A DNA stretch of 64,000 nt. Source: Panorpa germanica (taxonomy: Eukaryota > Arthropoda > Insecta > Mecoptera > Panorpidae). The first letter of the stretch is position 1. Each line of letters begins with the position of its first letter. The stretch is from NCBI GenBank assembly GCA_963678705.1, contig OY783204.1:22702759-22766758 (forward strand), written 5' to 3'. Both the position numbers and the translations under genes were made by a program. Below the pieces are notes generated by a model. The model ran no database searches, was not told the DNA's origin, and saw nothing but the letters and a program-made list of their open reading frames with translations. Shown one piece after another: positions 46,836 through 57,339 of this stretch.

Positions 46836-47587
46836 GGAATTAGAATCTAAACGTGCGTTCGAATCTTATAGCAAAATTCATTGTGGACTTCAAAATTACA
46901 TAAAAATTTTGATGGAAATAATTTAAAAAGGAGCGAACTTTTGGTCAATTGTTTGGGTAACTATTATAAATATTATATAAATAATTCATAGACCTGTGAT
47001 GACGGCTTTGGAAATTGCGACGTCAAAATTTATTTTACTGCAAAATTGTTTTTAATTTTATATTAAAAATTATTTATATATTTCATATTTACAATTTTTA
47101 ATTGCAGATAAAAATGCTTGCTTTGTTAGCTTCTTCATTTTTGCCAAATTATTAATCTTACATTACTTGACAAATTTGTAAAATTTAAAAGTGTAAATAA
47201 AATTTCCATTCTTTGGTAAATTATTTTGATATTTTCTTGAACTACGTTTCGTTCTTACGATCGCTACTTGTTCTCTCTAGAGCTGTAGACGTTATTCCAG
47301 CCGGGTAAGACAGCATCCTGTGTTTAAATATAAACTATTAATGTAGAGAGATTTACAACTAGAATAATTGTACTACAGAATCCGTTTGGATTGCCAATGG
47401 GAGTTGAGTTGTTTACTCGATTATTTCATTCAGAAAAAAATGTTACTACTGGTTATTTTTGTGTTACAGGCATTCTAAACACACAGTCAAATATGTTGGG
47501 CTCAACTATGAACCGAGCATGCTCGCAGTTGCAAATAGACAAAGTAAAATGTTACATTTATTGGTGATACCAAATGCTGTACTTTCT
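46836..47587. other. No gene or repeat recognised
   Basis: AT-rich; nothing supported. Confidence 0.35.
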
Positions 47588-47591
47588 TTAA

Positions 47592-47980
47592 GGTGAAACG
47601 ATACTTGGCCATTTTTGAATCACGAAATATAGATAAATATAGATTTATGTTTTAAATCGTTTAAGCTGCAAAACCGTTAGATGAATAACGTATCTACATT
47701 TTAAGCTTTCTTCCACTGTCTTTTAAGACTAAGTACTTGAATGCAGGTATAAAAATATTAACAAAAAATAGAAATTTGATTTTCAACGCGCTATATGTTT
47801 ATAAATAATTGATATACTAATTAATGATCTATTTATAAACAAAGCTTGAACATTTATCTGGCTCCTAAAGTTTATATGGTTTAAATAGCTCAATCGTGTA
47901 CAAATTTGTAAATCGATTGTCATTTTAGTACACTGTCGCAATCTATATCTAACTATATAACCATGTAGTAATGTTTCACC
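47592..47980. mobile_element. TTAA-flanked MITE
   Basis: GGTGAAACGATACT at the left and, reverse-complemented, GGTGAAACATTACT at the right. TTAA lies directly outside both ends (47588-47591, 47981-47984). A TTAA target is characteristic of piggyBac and Kolobok elements. 389 bp and no open frame of note. AAAGTGAAACGATACG at 53732-53747 is a possible lone end of the same family. Confidence 0.65.
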
Positions 47981-47984
47981 TTAA

Positions 47985-48439
47985 CTATGATTTTTGTAAC
48001 TTCATAAAAACATGTCGCCGTTAGATACGGCCCCCTCTGGTGCGGATGATGGCTGTATTTAAGGCAATGTCCATGTTTTATATTTACCAGGATTAATTAT
48101 TATGTAGTTGTGCTTCTATATATGAAATCTTTCTTTTCTCTTTAATTAATATTTGAGTGCATTATCTTTTAATAGTTATTACCACTTAAATCAATATATA
48201 CATTTACAAACTATTTCTCAGCTTTTCCCATTCTATTACAAATTCCATCTTCCTACATCCCTTTCGCAGGAACCACCCTCACTGTGATGTCCCTCATTAC
48301 ACTCCTTGTCCCTTTTGAAATGTATATTCCGTCCATCTTCAAATTAAGTCCTCCCAGTGCACAATTTCCATTCTTTCAACCATATCCATCTCTTTCATAA
48401 AGCTGTTTTATTCTTCTTTTGCGTTAATATAACTCTTGC
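47985..48439. other. No gene recognised; pyrimidine-rich tract
   Basis: 48240-48420 is pyrimidine-rich (CCTACATCCCTTTCGCAGG). It could be a decayed minus-strand copy of the purine-rich LINE, but no motif confirms that. Confidence 0.3.
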
Positions 48440-48503
48440 TCAGAGATCGAAGCCGGAGACACAGTAGTCAGCGTCAAGCATCAATGCTTTCGCACACTGT
48501 GTT
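48440..48503 (-). mobile_element. SINE1 tRNA-like head fragment
   Basis: Minus strand: CACAGTGTGCGAAAGCATTG, then CTTGACGCTGACTACTGTG, then CTCCGGCTTCGATCTCTG. The A-to-B segment aligns with 14973-15030. The body is absent. Confidence 0.6.
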
Positions 48504-49511
48504 TACCATATACATAATATAACATCTTATTAGCTTAAAACTGTTAATATGGTGACAAATATGGTTAAAACTGGTGATATAATTAGACCTATTATCGAAA
48601 ATTCACTGATTTTAACTGAAGTTGTGAAGAAAGCGCCCTAGTCGAAATTTAGCGCTTCAATAGGACATCTTTTGTAATTCCTACCAGAGTGGAAATTTAG
48701 GTACTGCAAGGTTCTGGTAAGATTGGCGTTTTTGTAGCACATAAAATAAGTTATTCAGTATCTATTAACATTATAAGTATGTACCATATAAGACCTTTTA
48801 AATGATGCAAATTTCCACTCTCAGAAGTTAGGCTCTAGTTAAAATGTATAAAGGACCTAACAGATCTTTTTAGGTTCTATATATAGGATACATCGATTTA
48901 AGATTATCAATAGCGTTTCGAAGGTCGCAACTGAAAGCTTAGTGTCCCAAAATTGATGACCTATCTAAAGTTTAGCGCATCAATAGCACATCAATCCTTT
49001 AATTAAATTAAAAAAAGAAAACGCATCAAAAGAATATTTTTCAATTTTACTTTAAAGCATATTTAATGTTAAATACCATTTCCTTTGATTAGTTCTTATG
49101 CTATATACGATGAAGTTATATTTACTCGTAATAGAAATATAAGAAAATATAATATTGATTGTCTTATTCATTTTTTATAAAAAAGAATGAGAGTCGAATT
49201 TCTGAATTGACTTTGATCCAATGTCAGGCAAGTCATGGAAAAGTATACATTGTCTAGAGTTGTGTAAATATTATAATAATATTTATTACATTGTCAGTTC
49301 TATAAAAAAAAAAGTAAAAAAAAGATTGATATTTATAAAAATCTCATTTGAATATATTGACCTTGAAAAGCAAAAGCCACTTGAAACCTCAACGCTCAGC
49401 GAATAGTTTAATTTAACAAGTGATTAATGAGGCGAAACAAAATGACTAGAGTAATAGAAACAGAGACAGCGTTCTGCAACGATTTAGAAATTCTTTATGA
49501 TTAGTCTAAGC
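48504..49511. other. No gene or repeat recognised
   Basis: GCGCCCTAGTCGAAATTTAG near 48637 and GTTTCGAAGGTCGCAACTG near 48917 are GC-richer but unpaired. No gene supported. Confidence 0.35.
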
Positions 49512-49545
49512 CAGGGGTTGTGAACCTGTAACACGTTTAACCTTT
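49512..49545 (+). mobile_element. hAT-like terminal fragment
   Basis: CAGGGGTTGTGAACCTGTAA resembles hAT ends of the CAGGGGTTCTCAACCT type. No partner or 8-bp duplication seen. Confidence 0.35.
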
Positions 49546-49820
49546 GCTTAGCTTGATAAGTCTTTGCAGTTATTTTATGTGAGACTTACGTTTACTTTAT
49601 TCGCACGCTTTCATCAATTACAGCTTTTTGTGCGCTTTCTTGTAGCGTGCATGTAAACAAAAGAGGATCTGTCCACAGAGCTGCAACATCGCATTAACAT
49701 AGTGGAAAGCAACCGTCATGCAGCCTGAGCTGCAACGTATCATAGCTCTAGCGTACTGCACGAAGCATAGACGTAATATTCTTTTAAAAACGATTGGCTC
49801 GGTAGACAATTTTGTTCATA

Positions 49821-50012
49821 TTATTGAACAACAGTCATTCGGTATACTGATTGAAATACTGAATCATCCTCTGATAACTCTATTGTATCAACAAACAATC
49901 TGCGTTTAATGTTCTTTTCTATGTAGGGATGGAACCAATACATTCTACGTCTGATTCGTCGTCTTCTAATAAAAGCGTATGCAATAATCACAATTTCTTC
50001 ATCACTTGACAT
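49821..50012 (-). pseudogene. PIF/Harbinger transposase, amino-terminal fragment
   Basis: 63 codons starting MSSDEEIVIIAYAF, then an Arg-rich stretch (residues 16-23), YWFHPY at residues 25-30, and FQSVYRMT near the end. Acidic start, basic run, YW.HP and F...YRM are the usual opening of insect Harbinger DDE transposases (nuclease subunit). The frame stops where the family continues with a helix before the catalytic domain. In the next frame NKIVYRANRF may be a few more residues. The catalytic DDE domain, about 200 residues, and the partner Myb-like gene are not present. Start chosen at the family-like Met. No element ends could be assigned. Confidence 0.75.
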
Positions 50013-50117
50013 TTTCCCAATGAAAAAACGTACTAAACTTCAAAGAAATGACCCTATTTGCAGCTTGTATGACGTTACCTGGACAGATCATACGTTACAC
50101 AAAACTTAGCCACACAT

Positions 50118-50360
50118 CCCAGTAAACAATTTGGTGAAGTGCCCTGTTTTGTGCCGTTTCTATCACTATTTCACTTCAATTATAGTTCGCATCAACTTTA
50201 TCTTTATTTATATTCCGTCAGGTGCTATTTGTAGCCGATAAAGTAGACATTTTATATGAAAGACTGCGAGAAACTGAACTATAAATGAACTCTTTTATGA
50301 CAAAAAAATCATGACGCATCTTCAATATGATGCCAAAGTGACTCCAAAATGTTTACTGGG
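50118..50360 (-). mobile_element. MITE family A, copy 6, intact ends
   Basis: CCCAGTAAACAATTTGGTG on the left and CCAAAATGTTTACTGGG on the right. AT lies on both flanks. 243 bp. TAGCCGATAAAGTAGACATT and GACAAAAAAATCATGACGC inside. It sits about 100 bp upstream of the Harbinger fragment; no link is implied. Confidence 0.9.
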
Positions 50361-50840
50361 ATACTAATTTAAAAGAGAACCATAATCAAACTGTGTACAA
50401 TATTTTAGTAACCTAATAATAGTATAACATAAGCAAGTCGTTGCACTCAAATAAGCATAAAAAAATCACATCAAAACGAGCAAAATAGTTTTGTTTTGAT
50501 TCTCTGGCTTTTTAAAAAACATTTATATATTTTAATATTTAATAAATACATAACAACTCATTGATAATCCACAATTTACGTAACAGCAATGTATAATGAA
50601 ACCTATGCAATAATTTCTAACAAAAAGCAATTATAAATTTCTTCATTAATAATAAAATTTTATTATTTAAAACTTATCTGCCACATACATACTCGTATAT
50701 GCTACAGAGTCCATCAGTGAAAGATTTTAAATTGAGGTCATGCATTAATTAAATTTTTCACAAAGTGCTCTATTGCTTTACCAAATGAACTAATGACCCT
50801 AACCACTAGTAAATATTAACTAGCCAGTCGTGGAATTATG
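50361..50840. other. No gene or repeat recognised
   Basis: AT-rich; nothing supported. Confidence 0.35.
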
Positions 50841-50971
50841 CAGTGGCAGCCCGTATTTAAAGGCTACATTTCTGGTATAACATGAAAGGTTTTTATTGCA
50901 TATTATCTGTCTGGATAACACACTGGAGATGTTCGATTCTGTTCCGAATCGATTCAGATGAGCTGCCACTG
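50841..50971. mobile_element. 131-bp hAT-like MITE
   Basis: CAGTGGCAGCCCGTATTTAA at the left; the right end reverse-complemented is CAGTGGCAGCTCATCTGAAT. Flanks GAATTATG and GATTCATC agree at 5 of 8 positions, a decayed 8-bp duplication. A 64-codon frame over it is not a gene. Confidence 0.5.
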
Positions 50972-51184
50972 GATTCATCTCAAGTATCGTGCAACGCGGC
51001 GGCAGTTTAGGCATTCGGATTGCGCTAAACTATGTAAGCATGTCTTCTCTATGAGACTGTAAAATATTAATAGAACAGTATAGGATAAAACGGCGATATT
51101 TATTGATAAAAACTTATTGGTATTTGAAACGTATTTTAATAACTACTGCAAAGTTCAAATATAGTGCATGCTTTGTTTTTGTTA
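50972..51184. other. No feature seen
   Basis: Ordinary AT-rich sequence between the MITE and the mariner fragment. Confidence 0.35.
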
Positions 51185-51301
51185 TTAGCAGGACCGCATT
51201 AAACACGTACCCCGGATCACCAATTTTAATTTCGGGAACATAAAAAAGTCACACGCAACCAGATCTGATGAATACGGTGGTTGATCGATGGTATATACTT
51301 C
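51185..51301 (-). pseudogene. Mariner/Tc1-type transposase catalytic-end fragment
   Basis: The minus frame of 38 codons plus stop contains IDQPPYSSDLVACDFFMFPK. It matches the YSPDLAPCDFFLF block of mariner transposases, where the final Asp of ...CDFF is the third catalytic residue of D,D34D. Pro and Ala at SPDLAP are changed to Ser and Val. No other domain is found at the expected distances, and no terminal repeats flank it. It differs in place and state from the deleted mariner at 33884, so I treat it as an independent remnant. Confidence 0.8.
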
Positions 51302-52029
51302 AATTCCTGATACTTTTTTGACACGTCTAAATTAATACTTGTTGTACACTACAGCTACCTATGATGCAAGTGCAATTTGCCTTTTCTGCGCAACGTCTCT
51401 AAGTTCGGCTTGTAATTCACTCTGCGATACGTGAATAGCATTTTTCCATCGTATATGTCCGTTCTAGACATTTCAAAACGGATATGACCACTAGAAGTGA
51501 ATGTTGCTTGCATTTTTAATACCTTATATTGAGTAGAACGTTTTGAATATTGGAGCAAAAGTGCAATAACTGCACTCTGCTGCACTCATACTATACTTTA
51601 CCTGTCTGGTCAAGTAACCAACCAACTTTGACCAACCTGCTTCAAATGTAAAGGTTAGACGGTTATAAAATATTTATTATAATTTTATAAATTATTAAAA
51701 TATCAACAAGTTTTTTGGGCCATTAATTTTGATTTCGTAGCGGCAGCCGTACAAATAATTACAGATTGTAGAAATATACCTAAAGGCTTTTACAGGAGCT
51801 GTGTATTTTGAGAGTGTGGCAAGTCTGTATAAAACCAAATTTTATGTACAACGTGACGGAAATTTGTAATTTGAAACAGGCCACGTTAATTACTTTACAA
51901 AAATATTTTTTCCTATATGTTGGTAGTACTGTACTCAATTATTATACCAAAATTGAGCAAGATCTTTCAACCAGTTCATTTACAACAACCAATTAAATTA
52001 GTCTACTTCAGTAATTCATCACTATTTTT
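51302..52029. other. No gene recognised
   Basis: A 76-codon minus frame (51355-51585) is in slightly GC-richer DNA upstream of the mariner remnant. It does not look like mariner protein, and no family is recognised. Confidence 0.3.
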
Positions 52030-52520
52030 ACTTTATGGTTTAAGGAGGGTGTAAGAAAAGGAACGAAAAGGAGAAATGAGTATTTTGAAAGGAGCGGAAT
52101 GGCGACAGAAAAAACAGAGAGAAGAAGAGAAGAAGACACAAGTGTGGAAGAGCAGCTAAGGAGCAGAGGCAGAGAGATACAGCAGCAGGAAAAAATGGAA
52201 AAAATTCATAATAACAAATATAAAAATTATACAAGAGGATTTGGAACAGAGATGTAGGAATACATACGACAAATAGAGACAAGAAACATAAGAATAATCA
52301 CAGGATTTAGATGGGAAACGAAGAGAAAGGCAGGAGATATTGGGAAAATAGAGAGAAAACGATGTATAGAGTGTGCTAGAGAGGGATAGAAACGCTGGAG
52401 CACATTAAGTATTCATGTGAGAAAAGAGTAAGAGAATTTACAGTTATTAAAGGGAGGCAGTGAAGGGAAGCGGTGAATGGTGAAGATAGAGAGTAGCATG
52501 AAGGAGAGTAGCAGTAGGGG
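52030..52520 (+). mobile_element. Purine-rich LINE remnant, ORF2 carboxy end
   Basis: Plus strand purine-rich. Frames joined by a shift read IRQIETRNIRIITGFRWETK, then IERKRCIECAREG, then ETLEHIKYSCEKRV. CxxC (52363-52374) followed by His (52401) and Cys (52416) is the zinc-knuckle-like end of LINE ORF2. Aligns with the minus-strand copy at 42430-42790. Several stops. The opposite-strand frame of 80 codons is a shadow. Confidence 0.65.
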
Positions 52521-53128
52521 TTCAAATTTATCTGTGTTTGTATTTTAATTTTTCATTTTGAAAGGAGTAAGAATGGGTAGATAGAATAAGGATCACAAAA
52601 TGATATGTAATGTAATGATTTAAGGCGGAAAAATGTAGTGTCAAATGACAAAAACACACAATAAAATAATAATAAATAAACTTTTTACATGTAAATCTGT
52701 ATTAAAAATATATTTAAAGAAACAAAACTTACTTATACTGACAAAATAAGAATCGATGTGATAATTAGACGTAATTACTTCTTTCTAATTCCATAAAAAA
52801 ATATAAATTGTGTAATTATCGAATGATTGATTCAAGTAATTAAGTAATACACATGTTTATTATTTGCTTTGTAATCGATATTGTAATAATAGTTCATTTG
52901 TAGTACAGTCTCACGCACATCACCAGGGTCGGAGCGACAAGAAGGGGGAGAGAGGGGGGTAGGTAGAGAGGGACGATCTCAACGCCACACATCATATGGT
53001 GTTGAAATATATGTATTAACAGTACAAATGATCGTCACGTGTCATTTTATTATTTCAAGGTTTACAGTTGCTCATAATAATGGCTTTTACTTTTATTATA
53101 ATCTAAATCGTCGTGTACATATAATTCA
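52521..53128. other. No gene recognised; G-rich patch
   Basis: 52925-52975 has GAAGGGGGAGAGAGGGGGGT, see 46740-46835 for a possible relative. Confidence 0.3.
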
Positions 53129-53172
53129 AATGTGTGTGCGTGTGTTGTCGAGTGTGTGTTTGTGTTTGTCTA
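53129..53172. repeat. GT-rich microsatellite
   Basis: Imperfect TGTGTGTGCGTGTG run with interruptions. Confidence 0.7.
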
Positions 53173-53296
53173 TATAAAATGGTAATAAAGTAAAATTAAT
53201 TTAAAAAACCAACAGCTCGTCGTATTCAAGTTTTAACACATAAAAATGCGTGTGTGTAAGTAAGTCAATGTTATATTTAAATTTTTATATTGTCAG

Positions 53297-53375
53297 GTAG
53301 AAAATTGTCTTGCAATGCAAGGTTTACACTTGCTAAGTTACTACAAGCTAATTTCAAGATTCATTTTCTACCTAT
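53297..53375. mobile_element. MITE family E, compact copy
   Basis: AGGTAGAAAATTGTCTTGCA at the start and TTCATTTTCTACCT at the end are inverted. GGTTTACACTTGCTAAG and ACAAGCTAATTTCAAG between. Confidence 0.6.
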
Positions 53376-53483
53376 ATATATACTTTTGGGTTAAACACCT
53401 ACCTTATCTTACCTCAATAAGAGTAATAGATATAATTGTAATCTTTTACGATATGTTGTGTAAAAGCGATGACAACTTAGCGG

Positions 53484-53672
53484 GCGTGACGTTACATGTA
53501 TTGGAATGTTCTATAACGATAGATCTTTTTAGTAATTAAAGGAAAAGAATGAATTTTTTAATTATTAATATATCCTAAAATATAAGGAGTAATTAAAAAA
53601 TAATTGGTCATTTGAGGTTCTGGTAGCCAACTTTATCAATATATTGCATAGTTTTATAGAAATTTAAGAGAT
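53484..53672 (+). mobile_element. MITE family G, partial copy
   Basis: TTTTTTAATTATTAATATATC, AAAAAATAATTGGTCATTTG and AGGTTCTGGTAGCCAACTTT align with 20340-20515. Both terminal repeats are missing. Confidence 0.55.
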
Positions 53673-53812
53673 GGTTCACTCTAAGACATTTCAATTAAAG
53701 ACATTGAAGTTTTTAAAATGTGTCTTAGGGAAAAGTGAAACGATACGATAAAAGTTACTCCCCTTTAATTTTCTTCCGTTGCATTTTTTAATTTAATTGT
53801 GTGTTTTTTCAG

Positions 53813-53979
53813 GTGTTCGGGTATCAATCAACGTCGTAGTCATCACCAACGAAACAGGCTACTAAATAGGTTCTTAAGGACTATATGGGCTCCAATTTCC
53901 CGGGAATTCCCGACAGCATCCTCTACCCAGAAGCAATCGATTTGTGGCTTAGCTACTACGAGTTCCAGTGTGATTTATG
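53813..53979 (+). CDS. Exon-like segment with good splice sites
   Basis: An acceptor with a long pyrimidine tract (GTGTGTTTTTTCAG, ending 53812) and a consensus donor (ATG|GTAAGA at 53980) bound 167 bp of balanced base composition in AT-rich DNA. Frame from 53814 is open throughout (CSGINQRRSHHQRNRLLNRF, then TIWAPISREFP...). A second frame looks protein-like in its later half (MGSNFPGIPDSILYPEAIDL) but has two stops before it. No family recognised. It could be an internal exon, an untranslated exon, or a chance pair of splice matches; family G sequence lies about 140 bp upstream. Confidence 0.3.
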
Positions 53980-55100
53980 GTAAGAATAACTTCAAAAATT
54001 TTCTATCACTATTACTACGCACAATTTTCCAAATAGGAGTTTGGTTGTTATCAAGTTAAATTAATAATGTACATAGATATTCATAAACTTATTATTCAGC
54101 GTTGGAGTAAACTTATATGAGGCATCGTCACCACAAAAACTGTCAATATAGTAAGAGGCCATCGATGATAGGTATAGGTAGCATAAAAAAAAATAGGAGA
54201 ACTTTCCTATTACATAGATCACTTTCAATGTAAATGTCATAGCCAACTAATTGTCTCAACCCGTCTCTGACCTTTAACTAGGGTCTCTCACACTTCCTTT
54301 ATACCTGGAAGCAACAGAAATTATTATAGATTGTATTTTCTAAAAGTTTCTAAAATATGAAAGAATTTTAAACTAATTTAAATTATGCAAGAATTTTACA
54401 TGCTGATAATTATATAACCCTTTTTTTATTTAGTATTTTGATTTATAATTTTCAAGGTTAAACACAATATTAGAAAGTGCTACCATTTTTTTTCGATCAA
54501 GCGGCATTTAAATAGTGGCCATAAAATTATAAACTCGAATTTGAGATATGAAATTTGTGATCTAATTTACAGACATGTGAAATTTTCAAAATATATCACG
54601 TGCTAAGTTATAAAATTATAAAGATTGCATCAACATTGTGAACCATGAACAATTGAAAAATTCTTAAAATGTTTCAGTTTTATTGCACTGTATTGTGATG
54701 TGTAGTCCAGTCGGTGAACATCAGTCATTGTAAAATATTACAGTGAAACAGGGTTAAAACTTTAAAATAAGAATTAAGGGTTGCATGCTAAAGCTATAAA
54801 ACTATAAATTTACAACCCTATCTTTCATAGATATATTTAAATCTCAGAATCCGTAAATGAGAGATTCTTTGAGATTTCTCTTGATTCCAATTGCCCAAAA
54901 ATATGCCCACTGTACCAAATATAGAGTCTTTGAACAAGAGGGGTCATTTTACATAAATAAAACGGTTGCTATTATGGCAATCAAAATGGCGGCGATAGCC
55001 ATTTTTAGAAATGGCTATTCTGAAGTTTGAGAACTGCATAAGTTGTAACAATTGGAATGTAATTTTTAAGTTTTGTTAGCATTTATTTAGCATAGCATTT
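53980..55100. other. No gene or repeat recognised
   Basis: AAATGGC...GCCATTT near 54984-55004 is a small hairpin. Otherwise AT-rich. Confidence 0.35.
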
Positions 55101-55512
55101 AGCCAGACACGCGTAGCTATTTAAAATGTAATTATGCAGTTTATTATTTTAGAGCATAACGAACATAACTGCATTAAAATATTCCAAAAAAAATTTTAGA
55201 AAAAATTAATTTAAAAAATGTTGCATAAAAGCCAAACACGCGTAGTTATCTAAAAAGGAATGAAGCAGTTCTTTATTTTAGAGCATAACGAACATAACTG
55301 CATCAAAATATTTCCCAAAAAATTCAAAACAAAAAAAAAAATTTAAAATATCCATGGATTTAATATAGGTCGCATAAAAGGCAGACACGCGTAGTTATTT
55401 AAAAAGTAATGATGCAGTTCTTTCTTTTAGAGCATAACGAACATAACTGCATCAAAATATTTCGAAGAATCTATAAAAAAATGTCCATCAATTTAAAAAA
55501 GGTGAGAAACGC
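55101..55512 (+). repeat. Short satellite array, three units of about 125-150 bp
   Basis: Units start at 55101, 55230 and 55379 with AGCCAGACACGCGTAG or close variants; a fourth begins at 55502 and stops. Each unit has GCAGTT, then TTTTAGAGCATAACGAACAT and AACTGCATCAAAATATT, which are almost unchanged between units. The A-rich remainder varies in length and sequence. Confidence 0.85.
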
Positions 55513-55720
55513 GTTGATGTTACACAATCAAATTATAATAATCAAATAAAACATGGAAATTACCAATAGAATTTTAAATAGTCTATAATCTATATATTTT
55601 ATATTATTTTTAGAATAAAAGGTCTTTTCCTGACCTGCTTCATTACAAAAGTGTGATTTATATCCCATTAAGTTTAACAGTATCTATAAACTCAATATAG
55701 AAAAGTGGATTATAAAATCG
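55513..55720. other. No feature seen
   Basis: AT-rich spacer between the array and repeat I. Confidence 0.35.
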
Positions 55721-55873
55721 ACCGATCAAAAACAGAAGCGAAAGTTTCAGAAGCAAAAATGCATTACCCCACCACATAAACTTAAGCTTTAAAATACGAA
55801 ATTTCATTTCCTGAACATACCCAAATAGATTTTCTACCTGTGGCTTGAACGTGCTTCGAAAATTTTTACTCAA
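55721..55873 (-). repeat. Dispersed repeat I, copy 2
   Basis: AAAGTTTCAGAAGCAAAAATG and TGTGGCTTGAACGTGCTTCG match 36995-37165. The minus-strand 71-codon frame here shares part of its peptide with the other copy (see there). Confidence 0.5.
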
Positions 55874-56524
55874 ATTTGTAGTGATACGGGAGTCAAAAGA
55901 ATTAACATTGGCCCTTCTATAAAACTACGTCAATGCCTTAACCTGTTTGCCATATACATAAATATTAAATTGTATTACACACTACAGTGTAGTGTATTGT
56001 CAGTGTATTTCGTAGCTAAGTTCATAGTAGTTAAACGGTAAATACATTACAATATGTGTTATGTTATGTATTGTGCTATAATATATTCAGCGACTGTACA
56101 CTGTACACACTAGCATGACTTTATTACAGCTGTAGTATGAATGAATGCTGATGAGGATGACTAGTGTCAGATGTTTAGGAATTAGACGATGTTCGTGTTC
56201 TATTGGAAGTGATCAAAGATATTTAGGTTAAGGACGACTCTAATGGTATTTTTGAAACATCGTTCAAACAGAGATCAACTGGGCCTGATAAATGGGCTTG
56301 TGAATTTTCTTTTTAAGTGCCAATATATATTATAGTTCCATCTAAAAATTAATGTAGTTATAGCTATATCAAATTTGAATTTCAGTTTTTTATTTTCAGA
56401 AGAAATAAATAATCGAGATTATTTTTTCTTTTTCGCCACCTTCGTAATATAATACTTCATGGAAAACACAACTTAGCTGTTAGTAGTAAATGTCGTATCA
56501 CATACATTCTAGTATATGTCCCTG
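55874..56524. other. No gene or repeat recognised
   Basis: CACACTACAGTGTAGTGT at 55978-55995 is a short palindrome. Otherwise nothing. Confidence 0.35.
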
Positions 56525-56690
56525 CCCAGTAAACATTTTGGAGTAAATTCTACTTAATTTCTATTACATATCATGAGTTTTTTGTCTGGAACGCGTTCGT
56601 TTTCTATTCAGTCGTTCATAGGAAAGGCCCTTTTTATGAGCTACAGACATTGCAACGACGGTTTACTGCTGAATTAAAAGCGGAGTTGGT
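56525..56690 (+). mobile_element. MITE family B, left part
   Basis: CCCAGTAAACATTTTGGAG, GTTTTCTATTCAGTCGTTCA and TATGAGCTACAGACATTGCA match the reverse complement of 43690-43865. The right terminus is absent; AATGGAATTCTACTTTTTAG near 56748 may be a trace. Confidence 0.75.
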
Positions 56691-57339
56691 TTATGATTTA
56701 TGACCGGAGTTATAAACTTGACACTAGCAGGGGTATAAAACTTAATGGAATTCTACTTTTTAGAGTCTGCAAAATATAAATATTTAAATGAAGAAATAAA
56801 TAGATGTAATCTTTAGTACGGATCGTGATTTTTTTAATGAATATTATTCATCTTCAACAATACTCGTTATATTAGTTTTTTACATTGTTTTGGTGATTCA
56901 AAAATCCACGATCGGCAGGTCTGCGTTAGGTTTAAAACCTCTGTCTTACCATCGCTAGGTACTATCTTCGTTTATATACATTCTATTCGGGGATTGAGGG
57001 AGATAGCGTCTGTCTATTACCATTAAAGAAATATTTGTTGAAAAAGGATAGCATATACTTTAAACATCTGTACTGAACGAAATATTATACAAGTGTAACG
57101 GTGAAAAATATATTTTACTTGTCTAACCGCATCTCGTTTCTCTCTCACTTTGGAATAAATGAGATGAAAGTGAACTTAAAAAAAATATATTCATGTGGGA
57201 AAGAAACAGAAATACTTAATGAATGATGTTAGAAAAAGAAAGAATACTAGAAAGAATAACTAACACAAAATCTGTGACAGGTAGAGAACTTGTAAAGCGT
57301 TACAATAGAATTGTACGAGTGACTCGAACTTCACCAAAT
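56691..57339. other. No gene or repeat recognised
   Basis: AT-rich. A 65-codon frame from 57223 runs on into the MITE end, so it is not a gene. Confidence 0.35.

Noticed and set aside
49618..49909. Frames beside the Harbinger fragment as the rest of its transposase
   Set aside because: The expected DDE-domain residues do not appear in any frame; only a few residues after a shift could belong to it.
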